DNA of 64,000 nt from Wuchereria bancrofti (Eukaryota; Nematoda; Chromadorea; Rhabditida; Onchocercidae): positions 4,650,495 through 4,714,494 of the forward strand of contig SSBO01000003.1 of assembly GCA_005281725.1 (NCBI GenBank), read 5' to 3'. Below, piece by piece: positions 1-11,420 of the stretch (positions are counted from its first letter, which is position 1; every line of letters starts with the position of its first letter). Below the pieces are notes generated by a model, which worked only from the letters and a program-made list of their open reading frames with translations, was not told the origin of the DNA and ran no database searches. The translations under genes and the position numbers were made by a program.

Positions 1-3000
1 TGTGGATATAAATGATAAGTGACATGAGTATTAACGCCAACAAGTGCATGCTTCTTTTGCCCAATACTTGATTCACTCATTTTCGTAATCGAACTTCCCA
101 CTGATTTCTGAAATAGAAGTTTTGAAATTAATTTTTTTAACGCCTAGCTGTTCAACTACGTTTATTCAGTTAAATTTACTAATTACCGTATGATTAAAAG
201 TAATACATTTCAATTTCCAATCAATAAAGATTTCATTTAGTAAAATCATTAGAATGAACAATTTATCGAAAAACACAGGCTTAATTGTTTGAAATTCGAA
301 AATTTGTCTCATCAATACTTTGCTTCAAGTCGTTAAGTTGATTGATAGAACCTACCATTGATTTCAATTGTTCTTCATCCAATATTTTTATATCGTCTTT
401 GTATATGCGCCAAGGCATTTTGCGGAGCGTGTGTGATTCGCTACGAAATAATGTGATATTTATAGCTTATTAAAATGGAATTTTCGAAAAAAAGAAAATT
501 AGGATTTCTGCATGATTAATAGAGTTATACTTACTAGCATCGAAAAATATAATAAAATAGCAAGAGAAGCGTAACAAGTGAAATTAGTATACTGCCAAAA
601 ATAATTTCGATCAAGTAAGAGCACTTCTCATTATGAAAACCACAAATAGGTTCATCTAATGGCAACAGACCATCACGACTAGGCCAAAATCCCGTTATCA
701 CATCCGTCACCAACTGTAATTGATCTTAGATTTTAAATCCACTTAGAATGTTCGCTTCGCTTTAAAAATTATTTCATGTCTCTTCCTTACTGATGGACAG
801 TGTTGAACACTGATTGATGGAATTTTATTTAAAGCAAAAGATGAGCAAAGAAGTTATCAGCTGAGAAATTTTGATGTCATCAGATTTGTCCTTATCCATT
901 CGTTTCAAGAAGCAGATCCTACCAAATCATAGCATCCAAACTTGTTAAGTATCCCGTCACAGTTTGGTTTCAATTTTGAACTCATGTTAACAATCTTAGA
1001 GATTTTCTTTCCATTTGCTGGCACATAGAAAGCTGCCAAATTTGGCACGCGATCTGCTAAATCATCCATCATAATTGAACCTGTCGTACCTCCTGCAGAT
1101 AAATAGCAATTTTGGATTGTCGCTTTACTAATAAAGGAAGTGAAATCATTCAAAACCTTCAAACTTCAAACGTCTCATCTTATTCCAAATAAGTTTCCCA
1201 TTATTAAATAGAGAAGGATCGTTCGTCTCGTTCAAAAGTGCTCGTATAGCATATGCATATAGGATCAATGCATCGTATATATGCAAGTAGGAATAGATAT
1301 TATCCTGAAAATGATAAGAAAATTTTCAAATGGTATTTTTTTAATGATATTTCTCTTACTTCAGTTATATCTCGGAAATTTTCTGCATTTTAGGATTCAG
1401 CCATCTATAAAAAGACAAATACGTTGTTTATATTTAGCTCCAAGAATAATATTCTCTTTAATTAAAGCCGCCACAAATAATAATGACAGCAGATCTTAAC
1501 AAAATCGATAAAGTCTGCCTTGCAGTTATCTTGATTATACTCTTACTGTAAGCAACAAGTTTTTATTGACTCAAGTGTTGTCTCATAGAATTCATTCATC
1601 TTTCCATTTCCATGAATTTATGAAATGTTCATTTTGCTTACCAAATCCAAAACATTACGCGACAATCCTTTTGATTCAATTTTGGTTAAAAATTTGGTAA
1701 TATATTCGCCATCAAAACCGGTCGCATCATCAATATAAAAATTTATATTATTAGTTGCACATTTTAAGGTTTAACAATTCACTCAAGCCAAAATGATTAG
1801 AAAAGGAATAAACTGATATATTATATCATTTTTATAAAGGCCAAACGTCTGTTGCAATCCATCGATGTTTTGGACGTAAGTCTTAGAATTCATTGCTCGA
1901 TGCTTAATCTAGGTGCTAGCAGTCAATAAGATACCAACTAATGAGACGGAATAATGAGATTCAAGTGAGGGAGAATAAATAAAAGAGTAAATTGAACTAA
2001 ATTCGATTCTTTTTCTTTTAAACATGAAGTATTTAGGATGTGTACCATAATAGCATTTTCATATTGCTCCCTCACTTTTTGCATAATTTCACCAGCAGTA
2101 CCAAGCCAGGGTAAAGTATCCTTCTTTCCTTCCCGAATCCACGGTAATATATAGACAAAATCGTCTGAATGCATGCCGACATTATAAGTTGCGGCCATGA
2201 ATTCTCTACTCATTTGAAGCATTGATGAGAAGGAGCAAATGATAACTGTAAAAATGTCTTTTTATCCCATCAATTAAACCCATCATTCTTTGATTTATCA
2301 CTTCCTTTTTGATATCCGGTCCATTAGCATTTTCTTAACCATGGCCACAAATAGGACAGTTGATAAAATTGTTGGTAAAATTTCTGTCTAAGAAACAATA
2401 TTGTCATTAAAAAAGATCAAAACACTTCAGTCATTGAGATCCTGTAGCTAATAAGACATTAATTCAAAAAAGTTCATAATAACTTTAAAAATTCAAAAAT
2501 ATGATTTTAAAACGAAGAAAAATTCATGATATTCCAAATCAATAGCATACTTCTAGCGCTGCTACGAAGTTGATTGATTAGGCCACTTGCAATCATCTCT
2601 TCTGAAGTAGAATTCATCTCGAATATCACTTTGTTCAGTACAGTTATTCCTCGCCTTCCTAGTACTTGTTCCAAAGTTAACACACGATCATCAACTCCAG
2701 TATTTGTTACTATTGCTACCTAAACATTTATAATTATACAATTAATTTTTCAAACAGTACCAATATCGAAAAATATGGTCGTTTCAATATCTCTATAAAG
2801 AAATTTTTATAAGAAGATTCAATTCAAATCTCTTCTCATAGAAGAAAATAATTGCAGAAGCAACAAGATAATGCTTTGTTACATTGTTATATGTCTGTAC
2901 TCAGAAACTTGAAATTAAAAAATATAAGTGTATTGGTAGATATTTTAAGTACTAGATAGCATTTCATACTTTGACAGTTCTAGAAAAAACAGAACTGAAT

Positions 3001-4763
3001 CATCTTTTTGGAACATCTTTTTTTTGCCAAAAAACATCTTTCCAAAAAAAAAAAACATCTTTTTGGAGATACTAAAACGATCATACCTTTCGATATTCAT
3101 ATCTCCAATTCAAAGTAGAGGTATCTGTTTAAATGTAAAATCATATTTCAACTGCACAGTAATATGAATAATTTCCCAAAAAAGAAAAAAAAAATAGAAA
3201 AATTTCTAGCCTTTTATTCTAAAATTCTCAACAAATTAACCTTGAACCATTTGTAATGAGTTAAAATAGCAGCTACAGCTTCAGCAATTGAGTTTATGTT
3301 TGTGAACGAAACTCTGGCCAAAGTTCGATAAATCGTCTTGTCAATCAAGCCATTAGTTGCTGTATACGATATGACTGGTATATTCCAGAAAGTGGCCATT
3401 TTTGCAACTACATCTAGTTCTACAATAAAATTGTACTGAATGAGATAATAAGTTTAAATATTTATATTCAAATATTTGTTACCATTCAGATGCTTTCAAA
3501 TAATTGTGAACGCTGTAAAAATATATCATAATGATCAAAACTAATATTAACACATATCTGTCTTCGGAAAGCATTCATTATTTTTTATAATAGTTCATAA
3601 CAAATTATCCCTGGTCACCTATTTTGCTACCACGGCAACCTTCGTAAATAGGTGACCACGAATTGGGTGATTTTTGACTATATTTTAGGATGGTAAATCT
3701 GGGTAATGTAATTCCGTAACCTCTCTTTCCTACCAAGGAGAATATTACATCAGCAGTAGATTTATTTAATAACTGCGATTTAATAAATACTGTGTTTAAT
3801 TAATTGTTGGTGAATCAATTAAAAATTTTAAATCAATTGATAAAACAAAACCTGAAGAGCAGTGAGGACCAATGAATGCACGGATCTCTTGCTTATAATA
3901 CATTTCAGCTGCAACTGTTGCACCTTCAAAAGAATAACCACATCCCGGTCGGGATGAAATTCTGTAAAACATCATTTTCTCTCAAAATTAAAAGTGATTT
4001 GAATTAAATCATCTTTACCAAAATACTAGATTAAATTCCATTATTAAACTCCATTGTCCTCAAAATACTGTTGTTCACCGTAATGTTTCAAATAAATGAT
4101 AATTGAACAGTCTCAAACAGCATCTTCCAATGCCTACTAAATTACAGTCAACTTTAAATAAATCCTTAATCTTCAAATTTTTATGTATGACAAGAATTAT
4201 TTGAAAATCGTGTCCCAATTTTTGCTTTGCACAACTTAAATTTTCACTATTATGACAAAATCACTAACATAGATTTAGTTAGCAAATAGCAAATTGGTTT
4301 TTGAAAAATATTTAAGAGAAAAGTCTAACTCGATGTCAATTCTTTCATCAATTATTCCATTCTCATAGAGATCTTCCAGTGATATATTTAGCATTTTGTC
4401 TTCATGCAATAGAGCTCCCGCAGCACCAATATGCCCCAATTTTAGCTTTATTCGTTCTTTCGCTGTTTCCAATATCTGCACTATTTTATTATGTAAATTT
4501 TTCTTAATTAAACACATTTCTTCAAATTCCAAAATTTATGTTCAATTTCGTGGGACAACCTCATCGTCTGTAGTTTGTTGTAGAAGATCCAGTTCTTTAT
4601 CAGGATGATAACTAAAGTTAGCATTTCTATTATCAGGCATTCCCACTGATATGGTAGTAAAGTTCTGGAAGGAAAACTGCGAAACTTGCACATTTTTTGT
4701 TCTAATTCTGATAATGCTCGAAAGCAGAAAAAGCAGTGGTGATTTGCAAGAAATAATTAGCAT
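1..4763 (-). CDS. gcy: Receptor-type guanylate cyclase, partial (3' part beyond left edge)
   Basis: A single-pass receptor of the nematode GCY family, which would make cGMP from GTP at the plasma membrane, often in sensory neurons. Exons on the minus strand: 4560-4763, 4330-4475, 3852-3961, 3241-3419, 2551-2719, 2046-2245, about 1642-1735, 1157-1304, 923-1092, 535-713, 356-440 and 1-107 (continues outside). The start (ATG 4763) follows a TTTCAG acceptor by one base and opens a hydrophobic leader. Exons 2-10 make an ANF-receptor ligand-binding domain, with LKLGHIGAAGALLHEDK, PGCGYSFEGATVAAEMYY, AKMATFWNIPVISYTATNG, NVGMHSDDFVYILPW and DDLADRVPNLAAFYV. A CGFHNEKC juxtamembrane motif precedes a membrane segment (IIFGSILISLVTLLLLFYYI). 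The intracellular part begins MPWRIYKDDIKIL and reaches KKHALVGVNTHVTYHLYP, the start of the kinase-homology domain. The cyclase domain lies outside the window. Exon 7 (about 1642-1735) has an unresolved acceptor. The orthologue within the GCY family is not determined. Confidence 0.94.
2999..3068. repeat. Short degenerate repeat of CATCTTTTTGG/AACATCTTT units
   Basis: Four copies of an ACATCTTT-like unit, separated by A or T runs and by TTGG/CCAA-type inversions, lie in an intron of the guanylate cyclase gene (between the exons at 2551-2719 and 3241-3419). Probably slippage-derived. Confidence 0.6.
3613..3657. repeat. Inverted repeat, 12-bp perfect arms, intronic
   Basis: GGTCACCTATTT (3613-3624) and AAATAGGTGACC (3646-3657) are exact reverse complements around a 21-base loop. 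The loop contains a further possible TTGC/GCAA pairing. It lies in the guanylate cyclase intron between 3420 and 3851. It could fold in RNA, or be the remnant of a small inverted-repeat element. Confidence 0.75.
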
Positions 4764-4767
4764 TCTG
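4764..4767 (-). promoter_or_regulatory. Candidate trans-splice acceptor of the guanylate cyclase
   Basis: On the minus strand a TTTGGTTTCAG acceptor lies one base before the ATG. The preceding sequence has no in-frame coding exon that I could find, so this is more likely a spliced-leader acceptor than a cis acceptor. Inference from position. Confidence 0.5.
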
Positions 4768-7660
4768 AAACCAAAAGAATAAAATTCAAAAACAAAATTA
4801 ACTTCTTTTTCAAGCAATTAAATCCAGTGCAAATGATTGAAGTTCATTTGATTTAGCTTTTATTGAATTATGTTTTATATGTGGACAAAGTGGAACTTCC
4901 AGTGGTGCACCTGGAGATGTGTATCGGACTAACCATACCATTCCATGTAGCGCATAATTATCAGTTCAAAGTTTTTCATAATGTAAAAAGTTCTTGAAGT
5001 TGCTTGTAACAAAGAGATTCAGAAATAGAGTTATTAAATGCAAATAACAGCTAGCACACAGTGACATATAAAAGGATTGTAAACAACAAGGAGAATTAGT
5101 GCATTGGCAATGGTTAAATTCATATTTAACACGTAGTTTAGAATTTATAAATTTATGAAACAATAATAGAGTTCAAGTTACGGAAATGAATTTTAATGCT
5201 ACACACTTTTCAAAATGAAGTATAATTTACGAATCTTTGAGGCTCAGCTTAATTGCATTTTGCTGTCATCTGCTGAATGTAATCCTTTCATGTAATCAAC
5301 CGCTGCAATGAAACTGTATCAATACATAACATTCGTAGCTTGAATCAGATATCGTCCTACATATAAAACAATAAAGATTAAGTCGTAATGTCCTGTCTGG
5401 TCTTCGAATATTACAAATTTACTATAATATGTGACTTAATTTAAAATGTTGGATCTTATATTTATTACACATATTACTCTTTGGTTTTGTGTTCTGTAAA
5501 AATTGGGTGAATACTTTTAACTGAATGCATTAAAATACATTGAATATACTAAAGCGCTTTACGAGGAATGCTATTTAATTAGGTAATCAGCAAAGAGGTC
5601 ATATAATGTTGAAAAGTGGTGAGACACTTTGTCTGAAGCTACATATAAGTTATATGACACTGCAGTGTGTCATCCTTGACCTCATACAAACTAACCTTGA
5701 AAGACTGACGTTCAATAAGTTTAGCATGAAAATAGCACTGTCAGAAAACAGCCCTTTTTTGAGTATACACGTTATAGAAAGAGTTCAATATTTTGTTAAA
5801 TAACCTTTGTGAAGAAAATAATGACCAAAGAACACTTCAAAAAATTTGGACCATCTAAATATCGCAGAAACATACTTATATCAAGAATTTAAATATTGAA
5901 AATTTAAACTTGCTGCTGATTTCAAAACTTCACATAAAGCAAAAAATAGGAAAAAAAGACTTCTGACGACTAGACCATTTCAATTCTGGAGAAAATACTA
6001 GCCACCCCTTGAGAAGATTATTTTCTTTATCTTGCTCCATATCAAGATTACTAGAATCGCCTCTCGAAGATCAGTGGATATTGAATACAACTAATCAGGT
6101 GAACCTCTCATCACTGATCTTTTTCATCTAAGAATGACTGCTTCCTTTATATATGCAGCCTTCTTTTCGGAAACTTTTTTCATTTTAAGTCCTTAGTGAG
6201 ATATTTATTTCCGCAGGAAGATAAAATTTCTCTAGGATTTTAGGGCGAGTACTATGTTTTTGAACGTACATAGCTTCATTAGGGTAAGAAAATACGCGGA
6301 TTAAAAGGCTTTCTGATAAATTGCTCCAAGACATTTCAGATGCAGATTATCACTGTTTGTCTAGACAAATAACGGATTATTAACATCCCATCTAATCAAA
6401 AGTTCATTTTTCACAACTGTTGATAGTGATGATTTAAAGAAAAAAGTTAACATTTACGGGCAATAAGTTAATATCGAGAAAAAGCTTCATACAAATTTCA
6501 ATTTACACTTTGTGTTCACATGTGAAAAAAATTTGTTAGAAACCTGAAAAGCGCATTTTGTAAAAAGGTAATTTGCAGACTTGAACAGAAGGGAAGTAAT
6601 ATTTGTCCTTCAGAAAACCAACTCAGAAAAGCTACTTTACTTAAGCTAATCAGGATGACTTGTCACTCAAGCATGGAACAGAATATGCCATTCAGTTACC
6701 ATCTATTTTGTTCTTTTGTCACCTTCATAAAATGATTATTTCCTCAAAAACTTCAATGGATATCTTACTGTAAAATTGAATTGCAGACTGGAAGGGGACT
6801 GAACCAAGGATGGCAGTAAATTTAAACAAGCATAGCTGTGTTTTGACTGATGCAAATTATCTTTTCAATTATCCTTTTTCAGAAAATGGTAAAATAGTAA
6901 AATTAATTCTGAAGGAAGAGCAGTTATGCTTTTAACCTCCCCTAAGGAAATAAATCTATCTTCAGCTAAACTACTGGTTTTAGCATTTAAGCGTTAGGCA
7001 TACCAGGCAGATCTGATTATTGTTTTAGATTCGTTTTAGATGCAGCCAATCAATTAGGAAATGAAAGAAGCCACTTCGTTGTAATTGAGAAATTCAGAGT
7101 TATACTACTGGAAGTTGTCAGAAATGTCCACTAGATGTATTATCTATTGATTACTTCAGACAATCAGAACTCCCGGCTGATTCACGTGTGTGTGTTCTCG
7201 TCGCGATCGTAATAAAATTAAGTGCGTGTTGCCACCGACTGTCTTAAACATCTTAAAGTGTCACCAGCTAATTGGAAAGGATATGTCACCTTGCTAAAGC
7301 GGTTCGATAAAATAGTCTCAGGTAGAGTTGAGAAGTGGTTTATTTTTAAAAGTTCCGAGTCCGGATATTGAAACAATTTAGTCGTTGAGTTTCCTTATTA
7401 GTGCAGTTTGACCATCGGTGCACTCCGGAAATTATTCTGTATATTGCTTTCTAATATGTAGCAGCTTTTTCTGAGCTTGTGTATTGAAGTCGCGAATATT
7501 TTTATCACCAATATATATCTGTCGATTATAGCGGGGTAAAGCAGTCAAATGTTTGATTAAACTAATTAATACTGTTTTAGTTTCAAACTTTAATTTGGGC
7601 TCTAGTCAGCCCTGATTTATTTTTTCCGGTATGAATCAGACAAGTTGTCGTTATAAACAT
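4768..7660. other. Intergenic, no gene recognised
   Basis: AT-rich sequence between the cyclase start and the first UGT-like fragment. Only short open frames without family resemblance or credible splice signals are present. It should hold the 5' control region of the minus-strand cyclase. Nothing more specific was seen. Confidence 0.6.
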
Positions 7661-7668
7661 TTCTAGAA

Positions 7669-10230
7669 TGATAATTTTCATTAGCTTGCCTTTGATTCTC
7701 TTCTCGCTTCTAGATGTGAATGAAGTAGTGAATGTATTGATCATGCTATTCTAGTCCATCAATTTACGATGCGCAGTTTTGCCGAAGAGTTGATAAAACG
7801 GAAACACAAAGTTACGTGGCTTTAATCAAACTCTTCAATACATCCTCGTATATGGGAAGGAACGGAAGGTATCTTCCAGAAGTGCTCTGTTAATTAAAAA
7901 ACCACGTTCTCGTCCGATCAACTGAACTGATTCGAAGAAAGTTTCCTGAAATCCTGGCATTTTACAATTTTTCTTGCAGTTGTCAGTTGTTGAAGAGTTG
8001 GAAGGAAAATAATGAATAATCATCTCTTACCACATTTCCATGTTTTTCTTTTGTTTTCACTTGTTTTGCAGGATTGTTATGTGCAAAATATCGGTAGTGT
8101 TTTCAATTGAAATTGTTAAGAGGAAGAACTAACATTCCTCGTCCGATCAGTCATATTGTGTTTTGTAGAGTAAAATTAGTCTTCCAAAAGGAATAGACGA
8201 AATCTTCTGGAGGGTGAAGTCATCAGATCAGGAAAATTGGTTCTCGTATATGGGATGCCGATTTTAATGATGATACGGAGCAAATAACAGCTTGGTTGGC
8301 GAGAATCAAAATGTATGAGAGCAGATTAGTTTTTGTGATTGTGTGACACTATAATGCATTACATTTTGCACGTCCATGTCGGTGGAATTAGTTATTTCAA
8401 TTGGATTTTAATTTTTATGTGTCGAGTTGTGAAGAATATGCTCATACATATATTTTTTTATACACTGTATTTTCTCTTTTTTATAATAAAAGCTGGTTAA
8501 TTGATGAGATACCTCTTCTAGTTAGATTTACACAGGTTGGTTAGATTTGAATGCATTTTATGTTCTAGAATCACTGATAACTTAACTTTCCTGCAGCGAA
8601 TATACAACTTTATTTCATATTTCCGATCTCTTTACATTCATCCACAAAAGTATATCCGAACTCTGCTGTATCTCGTTCGATATTTTTAATAGTAAATCAT
8701 TTTACAGCTCTTATTCCTTTAATTTGGCAATTTCGAGTTTATTTAGCTCTTGTTTCTTTAATTCGACAATTTCAAAGTTACTTTATATATAAATTTTGGA
8801 ATTAAAAAAAGATTAAGAACTGGTTTGATAAGCCCTTTAATAATAAATGTACACTTATTTAGAAGTATTATGCATACATACTGCCGAACACATTTTACAT
8901 AGAGCGAAATGCCTCAAATTGGAGCTACTGAATGTCGTAAGGCAAATTTGCTCAAAAGACTATGGTATTATATACCTACTGTTTATGGCTGACTGTTTTG
9001 CCAAGTTGTATGCCTACTTCAGTGTTGTCTGTATTTCTAAATGAATTATTAGAATTGACTGATTAGCTACAGCTTGTTTTATTCATTTTTTGTAGTTGGT
9101 ATATATATAATTATAATTAATTAATATACGATGTTTTGCTTCATTGTCATTAATCGCAGCAATTCGCATTATTCTTGTACTGGCGAATTCTGCCACATTA
9201 AATGAAGAAAAGTTTCAAATGGTTGAAATTCTTATCCTCCAAATTGGTTCTTGATTTTATGGCTTTTTTCAAGAATGGCTTACTTTTGCTGATAAAGTAG
9301 ATGCAAGAAATAGATTTGTATTGTTTACCACGGATTTTACAGCAGAACGGAATCTTGCACCAAAGCACGTAATTGTTGGTTTTTTGTCTCAGATTTTTTT
9401 GAAGAAAGCTAGAATTGTTACATATTCACTGAAAGAATTTCAGGAGAGTTTTGTACAATGGTCCAAATATTTTAAACTTATCTGCTAATGCATATATTGC
9501 ATTGGTTTTCTAAGGTATTAGAGAAACTGTGTATGAATAGAGATAGATGTTTTAAGGTAGAATCAGTCAGTTAACAACTGGATAGAGAAAACAGTTGTGC
9601 TGTATGTTAAAATTCCAAGCTTCATAAGATTTCTGTTTTAACTTCTGTGCTCAATTCAGGACATCTAAAAGCGAGAGCGTATATAGCGCATGGTGGTCTA
9701 ATGTTATTTGGCATGGCATTCCTGTGATAGGCTATCCGTTAACTACCTCCAGTTATGACAATTTATTGCTTTTAGGAGTACGAAATGCTATCATAATGCT
9801 TGAAAAATAAGACTTAGACGAAGAAAACATCGAAAAAGCCGTCAAAGAGATTTGTTATTCGAAGAAAGTTTCACTTCTCTAATTGAATCTGTTAGAGAGA
9901 TCCTAGAGTTTTCACTGAGGTATTATTCTCTTTTTAGAAAAAAGAGGTTTTCCCACTCTTTTATATGTGCAATTTTCAATACTCTCCCAGTTTCTTTTAA
10001 AGTTTGTTGTGCTTTTTCAAGACTTAAAATTAATTTCTGTTCAGCTAATTTCATTCTGCACAGTTTGGATTCCAACTATTTGTCTTATTTTGCAGGTAGA
10101 AAAAAGTACTCATCTTTCAAGACATGATAACAGTTGTGCTTACACAGAATTGAATCATTCCGCATTTTGGATGGAATTCATTGAGCGTCACAGTGGGGTT
10201 TGTACATTAGCATGGCATTTGGGCTAACGT
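7669..10230 (+). pseudogene. UDP-glycosyltransferase (UGT) remnant
   Basis: Scattered plus-strand pieces keep UGT family order but are broken by stops and frame changes. At 7669 there is a leader-like start (MIIFISLPLILFSLLDVNE). At 7769-7825 MRSFAEELIKRKHKVTWL, the usual N-terminal helix and strand, is followed at once by TAA. At 8178-8213 SLPKGIDEIFWR is followed by stops. At 9703-9807 HGIPVIGYPLTTSSYDN matches the donor-sugar-site region, then an in-frame TAA at 9808-9810 is followed in the same frame by DLDEENIEKAVKEI. At 10150-10227 a C-terminal piece reads FWMEFIERHSG and ends in TAA; the UGT membrane anchor is missing. UGTs are ER-membrane enzymes that add sugars to lipophilic compounds. 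A functional gene with unusual introns is possible, but the stop inside the most conserved exon argues against it. Confidence 0.68.
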
Positions 10231-11407
10231 ATATCTCTTCAGTCATGCAAAGGGTTTTGGGATAGACCCGAAAAGTAGATTTGGATTTTAATTTTAGGCT
10301 GTTTGATTTTATAAATTCTATTTATCAGTAGGTTATACTGTACTTTGGAAGTTTTTCTTGGTTTACTGTAAAAGGAACTGTTATTAAAATGTCTTATTTA
10401 CGAATACGTTTTGAACTTCTCCATGTTTTATCAGTAGGAAGCTAAAGTTTGCAATAATCTATGTTTCAGCACACTTCAAAAAATAACATGAAAAAAATCT
10501 AGTATTTCATATTCTTCATCCTTGTTCTGGTGTCGATGAATCAAACTTCTTGTAGTAGTTTTTGATAAATATTACTTTATTTGTGACAAACATTATCTTT
10601 ATAATGTTGTTTTTATTTATAATGATTCAATACGTCAATTTCGAAAGTAAAAAAGGTCGTAAGAAATGTTGATGTGAAAAAAACTAGTACATTTTTATAG
10701 GTTGTAATATTTTGACTGTACCCCATGCTAAGAAAACTAGCGTGTTTTTGATTGCACTTTATTACTGTATGATTTTAGAGCACTTTTCGTTTTGTACCAG
10801 TGCCCTGTACTGCATTGTGTATTACCATAAAGCTGGTCAGCAGTTCATGTTCATTTCAAATGTATAGTAAATTTTCTCAATTTTAGTCATCATTTTATAA
10901 GTTTCATAGTTGTATACATTCTCTTCGTTTGAGGATTTCTTTCCTAGTTTTAAGGATATTATTCATCGTTCCTTGTAAACTGCTTAACTCTATAAAAAGA
11001 GATTGTAAAAAATGTTAGCGTGAAGGAAAAAAAATCAGGCTAATGAATTTTTACAGGTTGTAATATACAAACCAATAATTTGTAATTTCCCAAGAGCCAG
11101 CAATAAATTTATATAATTCATGACGCATTCTAATAACTATCAGCTGATTTTGGCATATCCTTATTTACTTAAAAATTTTTTGAAATATGAATCCATTAAA
11201 TGAAATTGAAGGGGGATTTGTAAGGGGATTTGTTATTTCAAATAATTGGATTTTACAAGATTTTTTCTCAAACAACATCTGTTTTCTGTATTATCACTGG
11301 TAAGTTTAGTACCAAATTCATGTTCTAATGATTTGAATTCATTTTTGGATGGTTCCAACATTAGATTACCGGATTGCAGAAAGCAGTACTGTGTGAGGAT
11401 TAATAAA
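10231..11407. other. Intergenic, no gene recognised
   Basis: AT-rich spacer between the UGT remnant and VPS35, with no convincing exon on either strand. It presumably contains the VPS35 promoter, but no defined element was recognised. Confidence 0.6.
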
Positions 11408-11412
11408 TTCAG
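11408..11412 (+). promoter_or_regulatory. Candidate trans-splice acceptor of VPS35
   Basis: AAATTCAG ends 8 bases before the VPS35 ATG at 11421. A TTCAG this close to a start codon, with no upstream exon, fits spliced-leader addition in nematodes. Inferred. Confidence 0.5.
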
Positions 11413-11420
11413 TGGAAGCA

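Noticed and set aside
2340..2392. Hydrophobic open piece (ILPTILSTVLFVAM) in a cyclase intron that first looked like an exon
   Set aside because: Direct joining of 2551-2719 to 2046-2245 gives RSSARIIICSF, which matches the family exactly. Inserting the piece breaks phase or family alignment.
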